A DNA stretch of 64,000 bases from HRBIN16 sp049969495. GTDB taxonomy: Bacteria; Armatimonadota; HRBIN16. The notes under the pieces were generated by a model. The model was not told where the DNA came from, did not search any database, and worked only from the letters and a program-made list of their open reading frames with translations. Location of the stretch: positions 1 to 64,000 of the forward strand of contig JBMFOT010000007.1 of the NCBI GenBank assembly GCA_049969495.1, given 5' to 3'. The translations under genes were made by a program, and so were the position numbers. This document shows, piece by piece, positions 25,751 through 33,401 of the stretch; position 1 is the first letter of the stretch; every line of letters starts with the position of its first letter.

Positions 25751-28700
25751 ATGGGATGGATGAAGGCTTTTCGCAATCCGGGAACGGAATATCGCGGCGC
25801 ACCGTTCTGGTCGTGGAACGACCATCTGGAAGATGCCGAGCTGGTGCGCCAGATAGAGAGCATGATGCAGGCAGGCATGGGCGGTTTCTTTATGCACTCC
25901 CGCACCGGCCTGCTGACCGAATATATGTCTGAGCAGTGGATGCAGCACATCCGCACCTGCGTTGGCGCTGCGAAAGAGCGCGGGATGCTGGCGTGGTTGT
26001 ACGATGAAGACCGCTGGCCCTCCGGCTTCGCCGGAGGTGACGTGCCCGCCATGCACCCTTCGTTTCGCGCAAAGCATATCACCTGGCAACGCGGAGAGGC
26101 AAACGATGTTACCGAAGGCGGCGTGCTGGCCACTTACCGCTGTGTGGAAGAGAACGGGCAGCTGCGCGATTTCCGCCTGCTTCATGAAGGCGAAGAGGTG
26201 CCTCCTGGGCAAACTATCGTCCGCTTCGTCTGGCGTTATGACCCACCCAGCCCCTGGTACAACGGCGGAAGTTATCTGGACACCCTCAACCCCGAGGCGG
26301 TCGCCGCCTTTCTGCACCATACTTACGACGCTTACGCGCGCGAAGTGGGCGAAGAGTTCGGTAAAACGGTGCCGGGCATCTTCACCGATGAGCCTCACTA
26401 CGGCAAGTTCTTCCAGCCCGATAAGCTACCCTTCACCGAACGGCTGCCGGAGGAGTTTCAGAAAGCGTACGGCTATTCGCTGATAGAGGCGTTACCCGCG
26501 CTCTTCTTCGACGCCCCCGATGCCTCTGCGCACCGTTATCGCTTCCATCGACTGTTGACCCAGATGTTCGTGCAGAGCTTCGGTAAGCAGCTTTACGATT
26601 GGTGCGAACGGCACGGCATCCACCTCACGGGGCACTACCTGCTGGAAGACACTTTCCCGGAGCAGATTGCCGCCATCGGCGCGGCGATGCCCCTGTACGA
26701 GTACATGCAGTCGCCGGGCATTGACCACCTGGGCAGGCGTTTGCCGGAGGCATTGCTGGCACGGCAGGTTTCCAGCGTAGCGCGGCAAATGGGCAGGCGG
26801 CGTGTGTTGTGCGAGACCTACGGCTGTTCGGGATGGAATATCTCCTTCGCCGAGCAGAAGTGGATTGCGGACAGCCTGTTCGTGCAGGGTGTGACCTACA
26901 TGAACCAGCATCTTGCCCTGTACTCGATGTGGGGCGGGCGCAAACGCGACTTCCCGCCTTCTATCTTCTACCAGCAGCCCTGGTGGAAGTATTACCGCTA
27001 CCTCTCCGACTATATGGCGCGGGTGACGCTGATGATGCGGTCGGGCACGCCTTGCAGCGAGCTGTTAGTACTACATACCATCGGCTCGGGGTGGGCAACC
27101 TTCCGACCGGATAACCAGCAGCGATGTGCCCGCTACGGCGAGGCGTGTATGCGCGTCAGCACCTGGCTGAACGAGATTCAGCACGACCACGACTTCGGCG
27201 ATGAGCTTATCATGCAGCGGCACGCGCGCGTAGAGGGCGAGTATCTGGCAATCGGGCAGGCGCGCTATCGTCTGGTGGTGATCCCTCCTGCGCTGACGCT
27301 GGCACGCTCCACCGTGCAGTTGCTGCACGAGTGGCTGGATGCCGGCGGGCAAATGATCGCTGTTGGTGAGACAGCCTCGCAGGTAGAGGGCACTCCTGCC
27401 GGGGAAGAGCTCGCCGCGTTGTGGAACCACCCGAACGTGACGCGCATCCCTGAGGATTGTACCGCCCTGCAGGAGGCGGTGGATGCTCTGCTCCCGCCGG
27501 TGGTGCGCGTGACCACTCCCGGCGGCGACATCTGTCGTTCCGTTTACGCGCGTCTGGTGCGCAGCGACGACGGTGAGCTGGTGCTGTTCCTGGTGAACCG
27601 TGCGCTGGATGATGACTATGGCGAACTCACCGTACATGTGCGCGGTGAGGGGCATCTGAGCCTGTGCAAGGCGGAGACAGGGGAGATTGTCGCCCTGCCG
27701 ATAGAGAAAACGGGTGAAGCGATACAGTGTGCCTTGCCGTTCGGTCCGGCGCAGTCGTACCTGCTGGTGCTGGATGGCAGCGCAGGCTGTGCGCATGAGC
27801 GCAGAAAGCATCCGGCTATGCAGATAGACCTCGACGGCAACTATCGAGTGGAGCGTACCGAACCCAACGTGTTGCTGCTGGATTACGCTACGCTGACCAT
27901 CCCCGGTCAACCGCCTACCGCACGCCTGCCGATGTGGAAACTGCATCTACACCTTGCAAACCATCTGGGCATTGACCCCGACCTGCACAACAGCGGGGTG
28001 TCGCTGTGGAAGCGCGAACGAGATCGCCACTCGCCGCCCAAAACGTGCGACGTGGTGCTGACCTATACCTTCGAGAGCCGCATCGAGCCGGGGGCGCCGG
28101 TGATGCTGGTGGTGGAAAAGCCGGAGTTCAGCCGGTTCGTGGTGAACGGCGTGGAGGTGGAGAGTAAAGACGCGGGGTGGTGGCTGGACATCGGCTTTCG
28201 CAAACTGGATATTTCAGGAGTCCTGCGCAAAGGTGTCAACGTGATCGAACAACATCTCCACTTTGTGGAGGGACTGGTGCTGGAACCTGTTATGGTATTG
28301 GGAGACTTCGGAGTGCTGCCGATGAAGGAAGGTCAACAGTTCGTACTGGACACGGAGCCAGAGAGTATCACCCTGGACGACTGGTGCTCGCAGGGGTATC
28401 CCTTCTACTGCGGGTCACAGCGGTTCACGTGGGGAGTGCGCCTGCCCGGAGAGGCACAGCGCGTGGTGCTGGAGTGCCAGAAGCCCTATGCGCCGGTGTG
28501 CAGCGTGCATGTCAACGGGCAGTATGCCGGTTTGCTGGCGTGGTATCCGTACGAAGTAGACATTACCGACCTCGTGCATGAGGGCGAGAACGAAATCACG
28601 GTGGAGGTCTTTACCAGCCCGCGTAACCTGCTCGGACCGTTGCATCACCAGCAGGGCGAGCTGTACGGCGTGGGACCGGAAAGCTTCACCGCGGGAGACG

Positions 28701-28771
28701 CGTGGACAGACGAGTACCGGTTCGTGCCATACGGTCTGCTCGCCCCGCCTCGCATCCTGGTTTACGAGTAG
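25751..28771 (+). CDS. GH106-type glycoside hydrolase (alpha-L-rhamnosidase-like)
   Basis: 1006 residues starting MGWMKAFRNPGTEYRGAPFWSWN, with GATGAGG upstream. RGAPFWSWNDHLEDAELVRQ and the GGFFMHSRTGL motif are characteristic of the GH106 (Glyco_hydro_106) family, with the catalytic barrel in the first ~500 residues and beta-sandwich sugar-binding-like domains in the last ~300. There is no signal peptide, so it acts in the cytoplasm on imported oligosaccharides, probably releasing L-rhamnose from pectin fragments. The precise specificity is not provable here. Its upstream neighbour is a decayed FG-GAP gene; downstream is a convergent macro-domain gene. Confidence 0.85.
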   Translation: MGWMKAFRNPGTEYRGAPFWSWNDHLEDAELVRQIESMMQAGMGGFFMHSRTGLLTEYMSEQWMQHIRTCVGAAKERGMLAWLYDEDRWPSGFAGGDVPAMHPSFRAKHITWQRGEANDVTEGGVLATYRCVEENGQLRDFRLLHEGEEVPPGQTIVRFVWRYDPPSPWYNGGSYLDTLNPEAVAAFLHHTYDAYAREVGEEFGKTVPGIFTDEPHYGKFFQPDKLPFTERLPEEFQKAYGYSLIEALPALFFDAPDASAHRYRFHRLLTQMFVQSFGKQLYDWCERHGIHLTGHYLLEDTFPEQIAAIGAAMPLYEYMQSPGIDHLGRRLPEALLARQVSSVARQMGRRRVLCETYGCSGWNISFAEQKWIADSLFVQGVTYMNQHLALYSMWGGRKRDFPPSIFYQQPWWKYYRYLSDYMARVTLMMRSGTPCSELLVLHTIGSGWATFRPDNQQRCARYGEACMRVSTWLNEIQHDHDFGDELIMQRHARVEGEYLAIGQARYRLVVIPPALTLARSTVQLLHEWLDAGGQMIAVGETASQVEGTPAGEELAALWNHPNVTRIPEDCTALQEAVDALLPPVVRVTTPGGDICRSVYARLVRSDDGELVLFLVNRALDDDYGELTVHVRGEGHLSLCKAETGEIVALPIEKTGEAIQCALPFGPAQSYLLVLDGSAGCAHERRKHPAMQIDLDGNYRVERTEPNVLLLDYATLTIPGQPPTARLPMWKLHLHLANHLGIDPDLHNSGVSLWKRERDRHSPPKTCDVVLTYTFESRIEPGAPVMLVVEKPEFSRFVVNGVEVESKDAGWWLDIGFRKLDISGVLRKGVNVIEQHLHFVEGLVLEPVMVLGDFGVLPMKEGQQFVLDTEPESITLDDWCSQGYPFYCGSQRFTWGVRLPGEAQRVVLECQKPYAPVCSVHVNGQYAGLLAWYPYEVDITDLVHEGENEITVEVFTSPRNLLGPLHHQQGELYGVGPESFTAGDAWTDEYRFVPYGLLAPPRILVYE

Positions 28772-28838
28772 TCACGGCTCTTTCCCGAGAGAGTACACTG
28801 CTGGTGGGGTGGTCCGTTAATCCTTGTGTGGCGGAGTA

Positions 28839-29384
28839 CTACCGGTGTTCGAATACTTTTCGGTACGCCTCCAGATTTCCCTTATCCCAGCAGGCAATAA
28901 GCGCGGTTTGAATCTTTCCCTCGTTGTGCCGAATCGCCTGAAAAATGACGAGCGCACATTCCTCAGCGCTCCACCCTACCAGCTGCTCAGTGAAGTCCGG
29001 GAAGATTACGCGCCGCGCGCCCAGCTGTTCACACTGTTTGAGTGCGTTATCCAGTGCTCGCTCCAGCAATTCCGGCGTGGCTATCAACTGCTCATTCAAC
29101 ACGTTGGCATGTATGATGTGTCGCACGCGCAACATGCCTCCACCGGTGCTTATCGCCTCGCCCGGGGGAAGGGGAGCGTAGCGACGGGCTTCGTCCTCTA
29201 CCATATCGCCCGCCTCGTCTCGGATGCGTTTGCTTACCCGCGCGCCCATCCACAGCAGGTGGTTGGAAAGCAGTATTAGCGCGTCCGCGCGCAGGTTGCG
29301 CAGATAGCGCACGTGGTAAAGCTCTATCGTACACGTCCCAACCTGTCTGCGCATAACGGGCTTCGGCGATATACCAAACAGCAT
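28839..29384 (-). CDS. Macro-domain (ADP-ribose-binding) protein
   Basis: 181 residues with an ideal AAGGAGGTGACAG ribosome site before the ATG at 29384. ADALILLSNHLLWMGARVSK matches the first macro-domain motif, and STGGGMLRVRHIIHANV the second. The usual N-A-A-N is replaced by LSNHLL and the G-rich loop is reduced, so it is a divergent member. Macro domains bind or hydrolyse ADP-ribose derivatives. The gene starts 11 bp after the dppA-like stop and is co-transcribed with it. An ADP-ribosylglycohydrolase lies 2 kb further along. Confidence 0.75.
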   Translation of the reverse strand: MLFGISPKPVMRRQVGTCTIELYHVRYLRNLRADALILLSNHLLWMGARVSKRIRDEAGDMVEDEARRYAPLPPGEAISTGGGMLRVRHIIHANVLNEQLIATPELLERALDNALKQCEQLGARRVIFPDFTEQLVGWSAEECALVIFQAIRHNEGKIQTALIACWDKGNLEAYRKVFEHR

Positions 29385-29395
29385 CTGTCACCTCC

Positions 29396-30178
29396 TTATA
29401 GCCAGTCCGAGAGACGCTCGAAAACCGCTTCGGTGGTGTACGCATCGATGCGCCGCCAGCGGGTATCGCTACGCGCTTGACGTTCGGCATCCTCCATGCG
29501 TTTATAGTGAAGGCGCACGGTCACCGGACTATCCACGCGAAACGGGCGCATTTCGGGCAGCCGCGCCACTGCTCGCGTTACCGCCTCATATATCTCCGCC
29601 TCCACCCGTTTGGGGTGTTTGCTCAGCGCGGCGTTCCAGCCGAAGCTCTGCTTGGTCACCACCACTTCCACCCAGGGCAAGAATCGCTTTGCCTCGGCAA
29701 CGCATTGATCATCACTGCTGACGAAGATGACCGGCACACCCATTTCGCCCGCAATGGCGGCGTCTATCTCCACCTCGCCCATCTGTACGCCGTTCACTTC
29801 TATCCACTGGTAGGCTTTAGAACTGTAAGAGTGTGCCAGCACCGCATCGGGGGTGTTGTCCATCGCGTGGTAGCCGATGAACAGTACGCCGTCAAAGCGT
29901 TCGTCCACTCCCGGGTAACGACGTCCGAAGCCCGATCCCAATGCGATTTCCGCCCGCTCGTCCAGCTGCTCATAATCGAGGTTCACTCCGCCCCCATGAC
30001 TGTCAGAAACGATTACTCGCTCTGCGCCCGCGTCGAACAGAGCACGCACCGCCGCGTTTGCCTCGCGCACTGCCTGTTGGCAGGCGAAAGCATAGTTGCG
30101 CGAGTCGGTCAGCGTGCCGCCGGGCGCGCCCACCACACAGGCTAATCCTTCACAATCCACCGATACGAAAAAGCGCAT
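29396..30178 (-). CDS. dppA: M55 D-aminopeptidase (DppA family)
   Basis: 260 residues. The zinc ligands and catalytic residues of DppA are all in place: D8 and E10 (SVDCEG), H61 (SDSHG), H104 (GYHAM), the nucleophile H116 (LAHSYS) and E135 (MGEVEID). These decameric cytoplasmic enzymes remove D-amino acids such as D-Ala from peptides, in peptidoglycan or peptide recycling. No peptide-transporter genes are adjacent; instead a macro-domain gene follows at 11 bp. The ATG at 30178 is the natural start (MRFFVSVDCEG). Confidence 0.93.
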   Translation of the reverse strand: MRFFVSVDCEGLACVVGAPGGTLTDSRNYAFACQQAVREANAAVRALFDAGAERVIVSDSHGGGVNLDYEQLDERAEIALGSGFGRRYPGVDERFDGVLFIGYHAMDNTPDAVLAHSYSSKAYQWIEVNGVQMGEVEIDAAIAGEMGVPVIFVSSDDQCVAEAKRFLPWVEVVVTKQSFGWNAALSKHPKRVEAEIYEAVTRAVARLPEMRPFRVDSPVTVRLHYKRMEDAERQARSDTRWRRIDAYTTEAVFERLSDWL

Positions 30179-30243
30179 CGCTCGCCCTCTTTTAGTCTGT
30201 CAACGTGATTATTTAGATATAGGCAGGACGTTGCCGCATGCCT

Positions 30244-30350
30244 GTCATTCTGAGCGCAAGCCATGACAGAAAGAAGAGATGCTTCGCTGACGCTCAGCAT
30301 GACACAATAGACCGCCCCCTGCCTTCGGGCGAAACATGCTTATCCCAAGA
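30244..30350. repeat. Interspersed inverted repeat, family A copy 2
   Basis: Begins GTCATTCTGAGCG and ends CGCTCAGCATGAC at 30303. The next ~45 bases (ACAATAGACCGC... GCCTTCGGGC...) also match the sequence after the copy at 49497-49567, so the mobile or amplified unit is at least 100 bp. Confidence 0.8.
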
Positions 30351-30447
30351 CTAAGATATAGCAGAGTAAAAAACTCTCTGCTTCTTGAGTCTATTGTTCG
30401 CCGGACCGGCAGAACCCTGCTGTAACAGAACCACCGACCACATTTAG

Positions 30448-30485
30448 TTGACATCCCTTCTCAATCCAGTATACAATAGTATACT
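30448..30485 (+). promoter_or_regulatory. Promoter with a perfect 7+7 inverted repeat, near-leaderless start
   Basis: -35 TTGACA at 30448-30453, 16-bp spacer, -10 TATACA at 30470-30475. The inverted repeat AGTATAC-AATA-GTATACT (30468-30485) covers the -10 and the predicted start point. The ATG of the radical SAM gene is at 30488, only about six bases after the expected transcription start, and there is no ribosome site. The repeat looks like a repressor operator. Confidence 0.75.
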
Positions 30486-30487
30486 TT

Positions 30488-30925
30488 ATGCGCACTCTGC
30501 AGGTTCAGGAGATACGGTGCAAACGTCTGTTGCACCGGACAGGCGCGTCCTTTGCGGAGTTTACGCTGAACCCGTACATCGGATGCGGGTTCGGGTGTTC
30601 CTACTGCTACGTACCCGTGCTGCGAGCGAAGCGCGGTCAAGAGGGCGCAGACACCGCCACGTGGGCGTGGTGCCCTTTCCTGCCGGGCGTGGAGAACACC
30701 CCGGAGCAGATCAGGCGTTATGTGCAGACCGCTGCACAGGTGGGCGTGCGTGAGATCTGGGTGGGCAGAATCAACTACTGGAGCTTTCTGGAGGAACGAT
30801 ACAAAGCGCTGTTGCGTCAGTATCGCGCAGAGACGGGGCGGACACCGCGCCTGCTGATGCGCGAGCAAACCGAGCAGCTGGTCAAGGAAGAGTGCGAGAA
30901 GGCTGGGATTGTGTGCCGAATCTGA
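30488..30925 (+). pseudogene. Internally deleted radical SAM protein (SPL/Rv2578c-like)
   Basis: 145 codons in one frame. The N-terminus has LNPYIGCGFGCSYCYVP; C33, C37 and C40 form the CxxxCxxC iron-sulfur/SAM motif. At about residue 64 (ATWAW) the sequence jumps straight to PFLPGVENTPEQI and GVREIWVGRINYW, which in full-length relatives (about 300 residues or more) belong to the last third of the barrel. Roughly 130-150 residues of barrel core are missing, though the frame is kept. The protein could not form a normal radical SAM barrel, so it is probably non-functional, unless the short form has a new role. Its promoter is intact. Confidence 0.7.
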
Positions 30926-30938
30926 TACCATATCGGCC

Positions 30939-31032
30939 TGGACGGAGCCTCGCCCTCCAGAGGGATTGCTTTGGAGGGTCGCGCTCCGTCGCGACCAAAA
31001 CCAACGGCTTGGACGGAGCCTCGCCCTCCAGA
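30939..31032. repeat. Tandem family C repeat cluster
   Basis: Two identical 23-bp units (core GGACGGAGCCTCGCCCTCCA) at 30939-30961 and 31010-31032 flank an inverted, slightly diverged unit (TTGGAGGGTCGCGCTCCGTC, from about 30971). The arms can form alternative hairpins. The cluster fills the gap between the radical SAM stop and the convergent GYD gene and may act as a terminator. Confidence 0.75.
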
Positions 31033-31042
31033 AAGACGTCAC

Positions 31043-31303
31043 TTAGAAGCTCTCAGCAGGAACAGCCAGCATAGTATCGGTTACCAGCAGACCGGTCTCC
31101 GCTACGGCGCGCAGGAAGCGGTTGGCGGTCGCCTGGTCCGGGGCGGACCACACGGCAACCAGGTCGTACTGTCCGTAGGTAATCACCGCCGCTTTAATCT
31201 GGATGCCGTGTTGTGAGGCAAGGCTGTTCATTTGTGACAGCCCACTGCCGAACAGCTCCTTCGCCCGACCGGGCACCGCTTTCGCGAGCGTCACGAACTG
31301 CAT
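31043..31303 (-). CDS. GYD-domain protein
   Basis: 86 residues from the ATG at 31303, which follows GGGAGGTG by about nine bases (a GTG at 31312 is less well placed). The pattern MQFVTLAKAVPG ... IKAAVITYGQYDLVAVWSAPD matches the small GYD family, named after its Gly-Tyr-Asp motif (here G-Q-Y-D). These proteins have a ferredoxin-like fold and no established function. It lies downstream of the ADP-ribosylglycohydrolase gene on the same strand, with 57 bp between. Confidence 0.8.
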   Translation of the reverse strand: MQFVTLAKAVPGRAKELFGSGLSQMNSLASQHGIQIKAAVITYGQYDLVAVWSAPDQATANRFLRAVAETGLLVTDTMLAVPAESF

Positions 31304-31360
31304 GGCTGACACCTCCCTTGTCGGAGATTTTTTGTATCGTGCTTCAGGGAATGACCCCTG

Positions 31361-32671
31361 TTAGCCTGTGCCGGTCAGTACCTTCGTCGCCTGCTTCAGA
31401 CTGCGCTTCGCCAGATCGCTGATTCGGTTCTCTGCAAAGCCGAAAACCGCGCTGTACAGCTTATCCTGTAGCGGTTCCGTCCATTTCGCCGGCAACGCCT
31501 TCGCACCGAACGCCGCACCCCAGATACTGCCTGCCGTCGCGCCGTTACAATCGGTGTCCATCCCCTGCATCACCGCAATAGTGATCACCTTTTCAAAATC
31601 GGGCCAGCCCCACAGCAGGGCGTTCAGCACGATGGCGTCGTTGTTTACCGTATGCACCGGATGGTATCTGCCATAATATCGATTCAAGAGGCGTTGCAAA
31701 GCCTCCTGCCAGCTCCTGCACTCTTTTCGCCATTGCAGGCAGTCGCGCACCATCTCTGCCTCACGGCTGCGCGCAGGTATTTGGGCTGCGCCGGCGCGGA
31801 TGATTTCCACCACGTCTTGCGTGGCAAAGGCGGAGGCAATCATCGCCGCAGCGAACATCTCACCGTAAACACCGTTTTTCACGTGTGACAGCGTTGCATC
31901 CCGATGGGCGAACTCCGCTGCCTTTTCCGGACAACCCGGAGCCACGTAGCCCCAGAAGTCCGCCCGAATGCGTGCGCCAATCCACTCGCGATAGGGGTTT
32001 AAGTGTAGCGGAACCTCTTCCGGCGGCAGCTCGTTGACCAGATTGATATACGCCTGTCGCTCGGCGGTGTAGGTCTGGTAGACGGGCAGCAAGTGCAGCC
32101 ATGCATTGCCTACGTCGCGCGTGGTAAAGCCCGCACCGTGTTTTTCAAAGAGGTGCAGACCGAGAACCGTATAGTCGGTATCGTCATCGCGCTCGCCTGC
32201 GTGAATATACCCCCTGGTGCACCACGTATACGGCTGTGGCACGCCTTCGGGAGGGGTGCGCGTCTCGGCAGGCAGGTAGTCGGTCATGGGATAGGCATCG
32301 GCTCCCTCCAGGTACTGGCGAATGCGTTCGTGGCTCCAGCCTTCCACCGGTTTACCCAGCATACATCCTGCCACGCGCCCCAGCCACGCGCCGTGTAACC
32401 GGTCCAGCAGGTCTTCTTCGCAGATGACCATTTTGAAGCGGCGCACTCCCTCATCGCGCGCCTGCTGGATGCCCCGCAGGTCGGTGGGCTCGTGGTAAGG
32501 GAAATCCTCGCGGACGGGCAAAGCCATCAGCTCGCGGTAGAGGTTCCATAGAGAGTCGGCGTTTTTTGCCTCCTGCCAGCGTTCCATGAATCCGGATGTG
32601 TCCGCGCCTTCTTCACCGCGCTGGACGATTTCATCGCGTACGAGCATCCGCAGTGTTTCGTAAGATGGCAT
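31361..32671 (-). CDS. ADP-ribosylglycohydrolase family protein
   Basis: The ATG at 32671 (MPSYETLRMLV) has GAGGAG nine bases upstream and gives 436 residues; the longer frame to 32731 adds nothing conserved. LHGAWLGRVAGCMLGKPVEGW is the family's first motif; GERDDDTDYTVLGLHLF supplies one set of magnesium ligands and GMDTDCNGATAGSIWGA the second. It should cleave ADP-ribose or a related N-glycosidic bond with two magnesium ions. The first ~110 residues are an extra helical region. A GYD gene follows; the divergent neighbour is rpoZ. Confidence 0.88.
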   Translation of the reverse strand: MPSYETLRMLVRDEIVQRGEEGADTSGFMERWQEAKNADSLWNLYRELMALPVREDFPYHEPTDLRGIQQARDEGVRRFKMVICEEDLLDRLHGAWLGRVAGCMLGKPVEGWSHERIRQYLEGADAYPMTDYLPAETRTPPEGVPQPYTWCTRGYIHAGERDDDTDYTVLGLHLFEKHGAGFTTRDVGNAWLHLLPVYQTYTAERQAYINLVNELPPEEVPLHLNPYREWIGARIRADFWGYVAPGCPEKAAEFAHRDATLSHVKNGVYGEMFAAAMIASAFATQDVVEIIRAGAAQIPARSREAEMVRDCLQWRKECRSWQEALQRLLNRYYGRYHPVHTVNNDAIVLNALLWGWPDFEKVITIAVMQGMDTDCNGATAGSIWGAAFGAKALPAKWTEPLQDKLYSAVFGFAENRISDLAKRSLKQATKVLTGTG

Positions 32672-32792
32672 CGCGTGAATCTCCTCAGGGTTGTTTTGGG
32701 CTATAGATGCCACGTCTTGCCCTCTTGCCATGCATCATATTTCCCTGTGTGTTACAGCATTGCCTGCACGCACGCTCGGTTGCCTCGCTGCG

Positions 32793-32821
32793 TTGACGAT
32801 TGCCATCAGAGGCGGTATAAT
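32793..32821 (+). promoter_or_regulatory. Near-consensus sigma-70 promoter of rpoZ-dnaJ
   Basis: -35 TTGACG (32793-32798), 17-bp spacer, -10 TATAAT (32816-32821). Expected transcription start near 32828, giving a ~29-base leader before rpoZ. Confidence 0.9.
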
Positions 32822-32856
32822 TCATGGGTGTGAAAAAGAAAAAGAGGTAGCCAACC

Positions 32857-33381
32857 ATGATCCTGCCCAGTCCCGATAGGTTAAACCGCTTCAATAAGTA
32901 CGCGCTGGTGATGTTGGCGGCGAAGCGTGCACGCCAGCTGCAGGAGCAGGGCATCGCTCGCCGTGCGCTGGTAAAGAGCTCTTCCAGCAACCCGTTGACC
33001 ATTGCGCTGGAAGAGATTGCAGCCGGGCGGTTAGTGCCCAGCTTCAATCCTGAACCTTTGCCCGAGCTGATGGAACCCGAAGCGCCGGAAGCGGTGTTGA
33101 CCCCCGAAGAGTTCGAGGAAGCGATGGCGAAAGTTGTCGAGGCAAACCTTAAGGCTTCCGATAATGGTCATGAGGCATCTGAGGTCGAACCGGACGTGGT
33201 GGAGCCAGAAGAGGAAGCCAACGAAGATCTGTCGCTGAGCGAGGAAGAGGAACCTTCGCTCTCAGAAGAGATAGATGCGGTGCTCGGTCTGGACGAGGAC
33301 GAGCCGGACACGGGCGACCTGTCGGAAGAGGAAGACGTACAACATACTCTCTTCGGCGATGAGGATCAGTCTGCTGAGTAG
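32857..33381 (+). CDS. rpoZ: RNA polymerase omega subunit with long acidic tail
   Basis: 174 residues, where omega is usually 60-100. Residues 5-65 match RpoZ: NRFNKYALVMLAAKRARQL and NPLTIALEEIAAGRLV. Residues 66-174 are an acidic, low-complexity extension rich in Glu and Asp (EEEEPSLSEEIDAVLGLDED is typical), probably disordered. Omega helps assemble and stabilise the beta' subunit. The gene is read from a strong promoter and dnaJ follows 20 bp after its stop, so they form an operon. The tail could contact polymerase or DNA-mimic surfaces, but that is speculation. Confidence 0.88.
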   Translation: MILPSPDRLNRFNKYALVMLAAKRARQLQEQGIARRALVKSSSSNPLTIALEEIAAGRLVPSFNPEPLPELMEPEAPEAVLTPEEFEEAMAKVVEANLKASDNGHEASEVEPDVVEPEEEANEDLSLSEEEEPSLSEEIDAVLGLDEDEPDTGDLSEEEDVQHTLFGDEDQSAE

Positions 33382-33401
33382 CCGAAACGTGAGGTGTGCC
33401 G

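Larger units (their letters stand above)
30179..30487. other. Intergenic region holding a repeat and a promoter
   Basis: About 309 bp without a gene. It contains the family A repeat (30244-30303, with similarity to the other copy continuing to about 30350) and, at its right end, the promoter and perfect inverted repeat of the radical SAM gene (30448-30485). The stretch 30350-30440 holds nothing I recognise. Confidence 0.7.
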
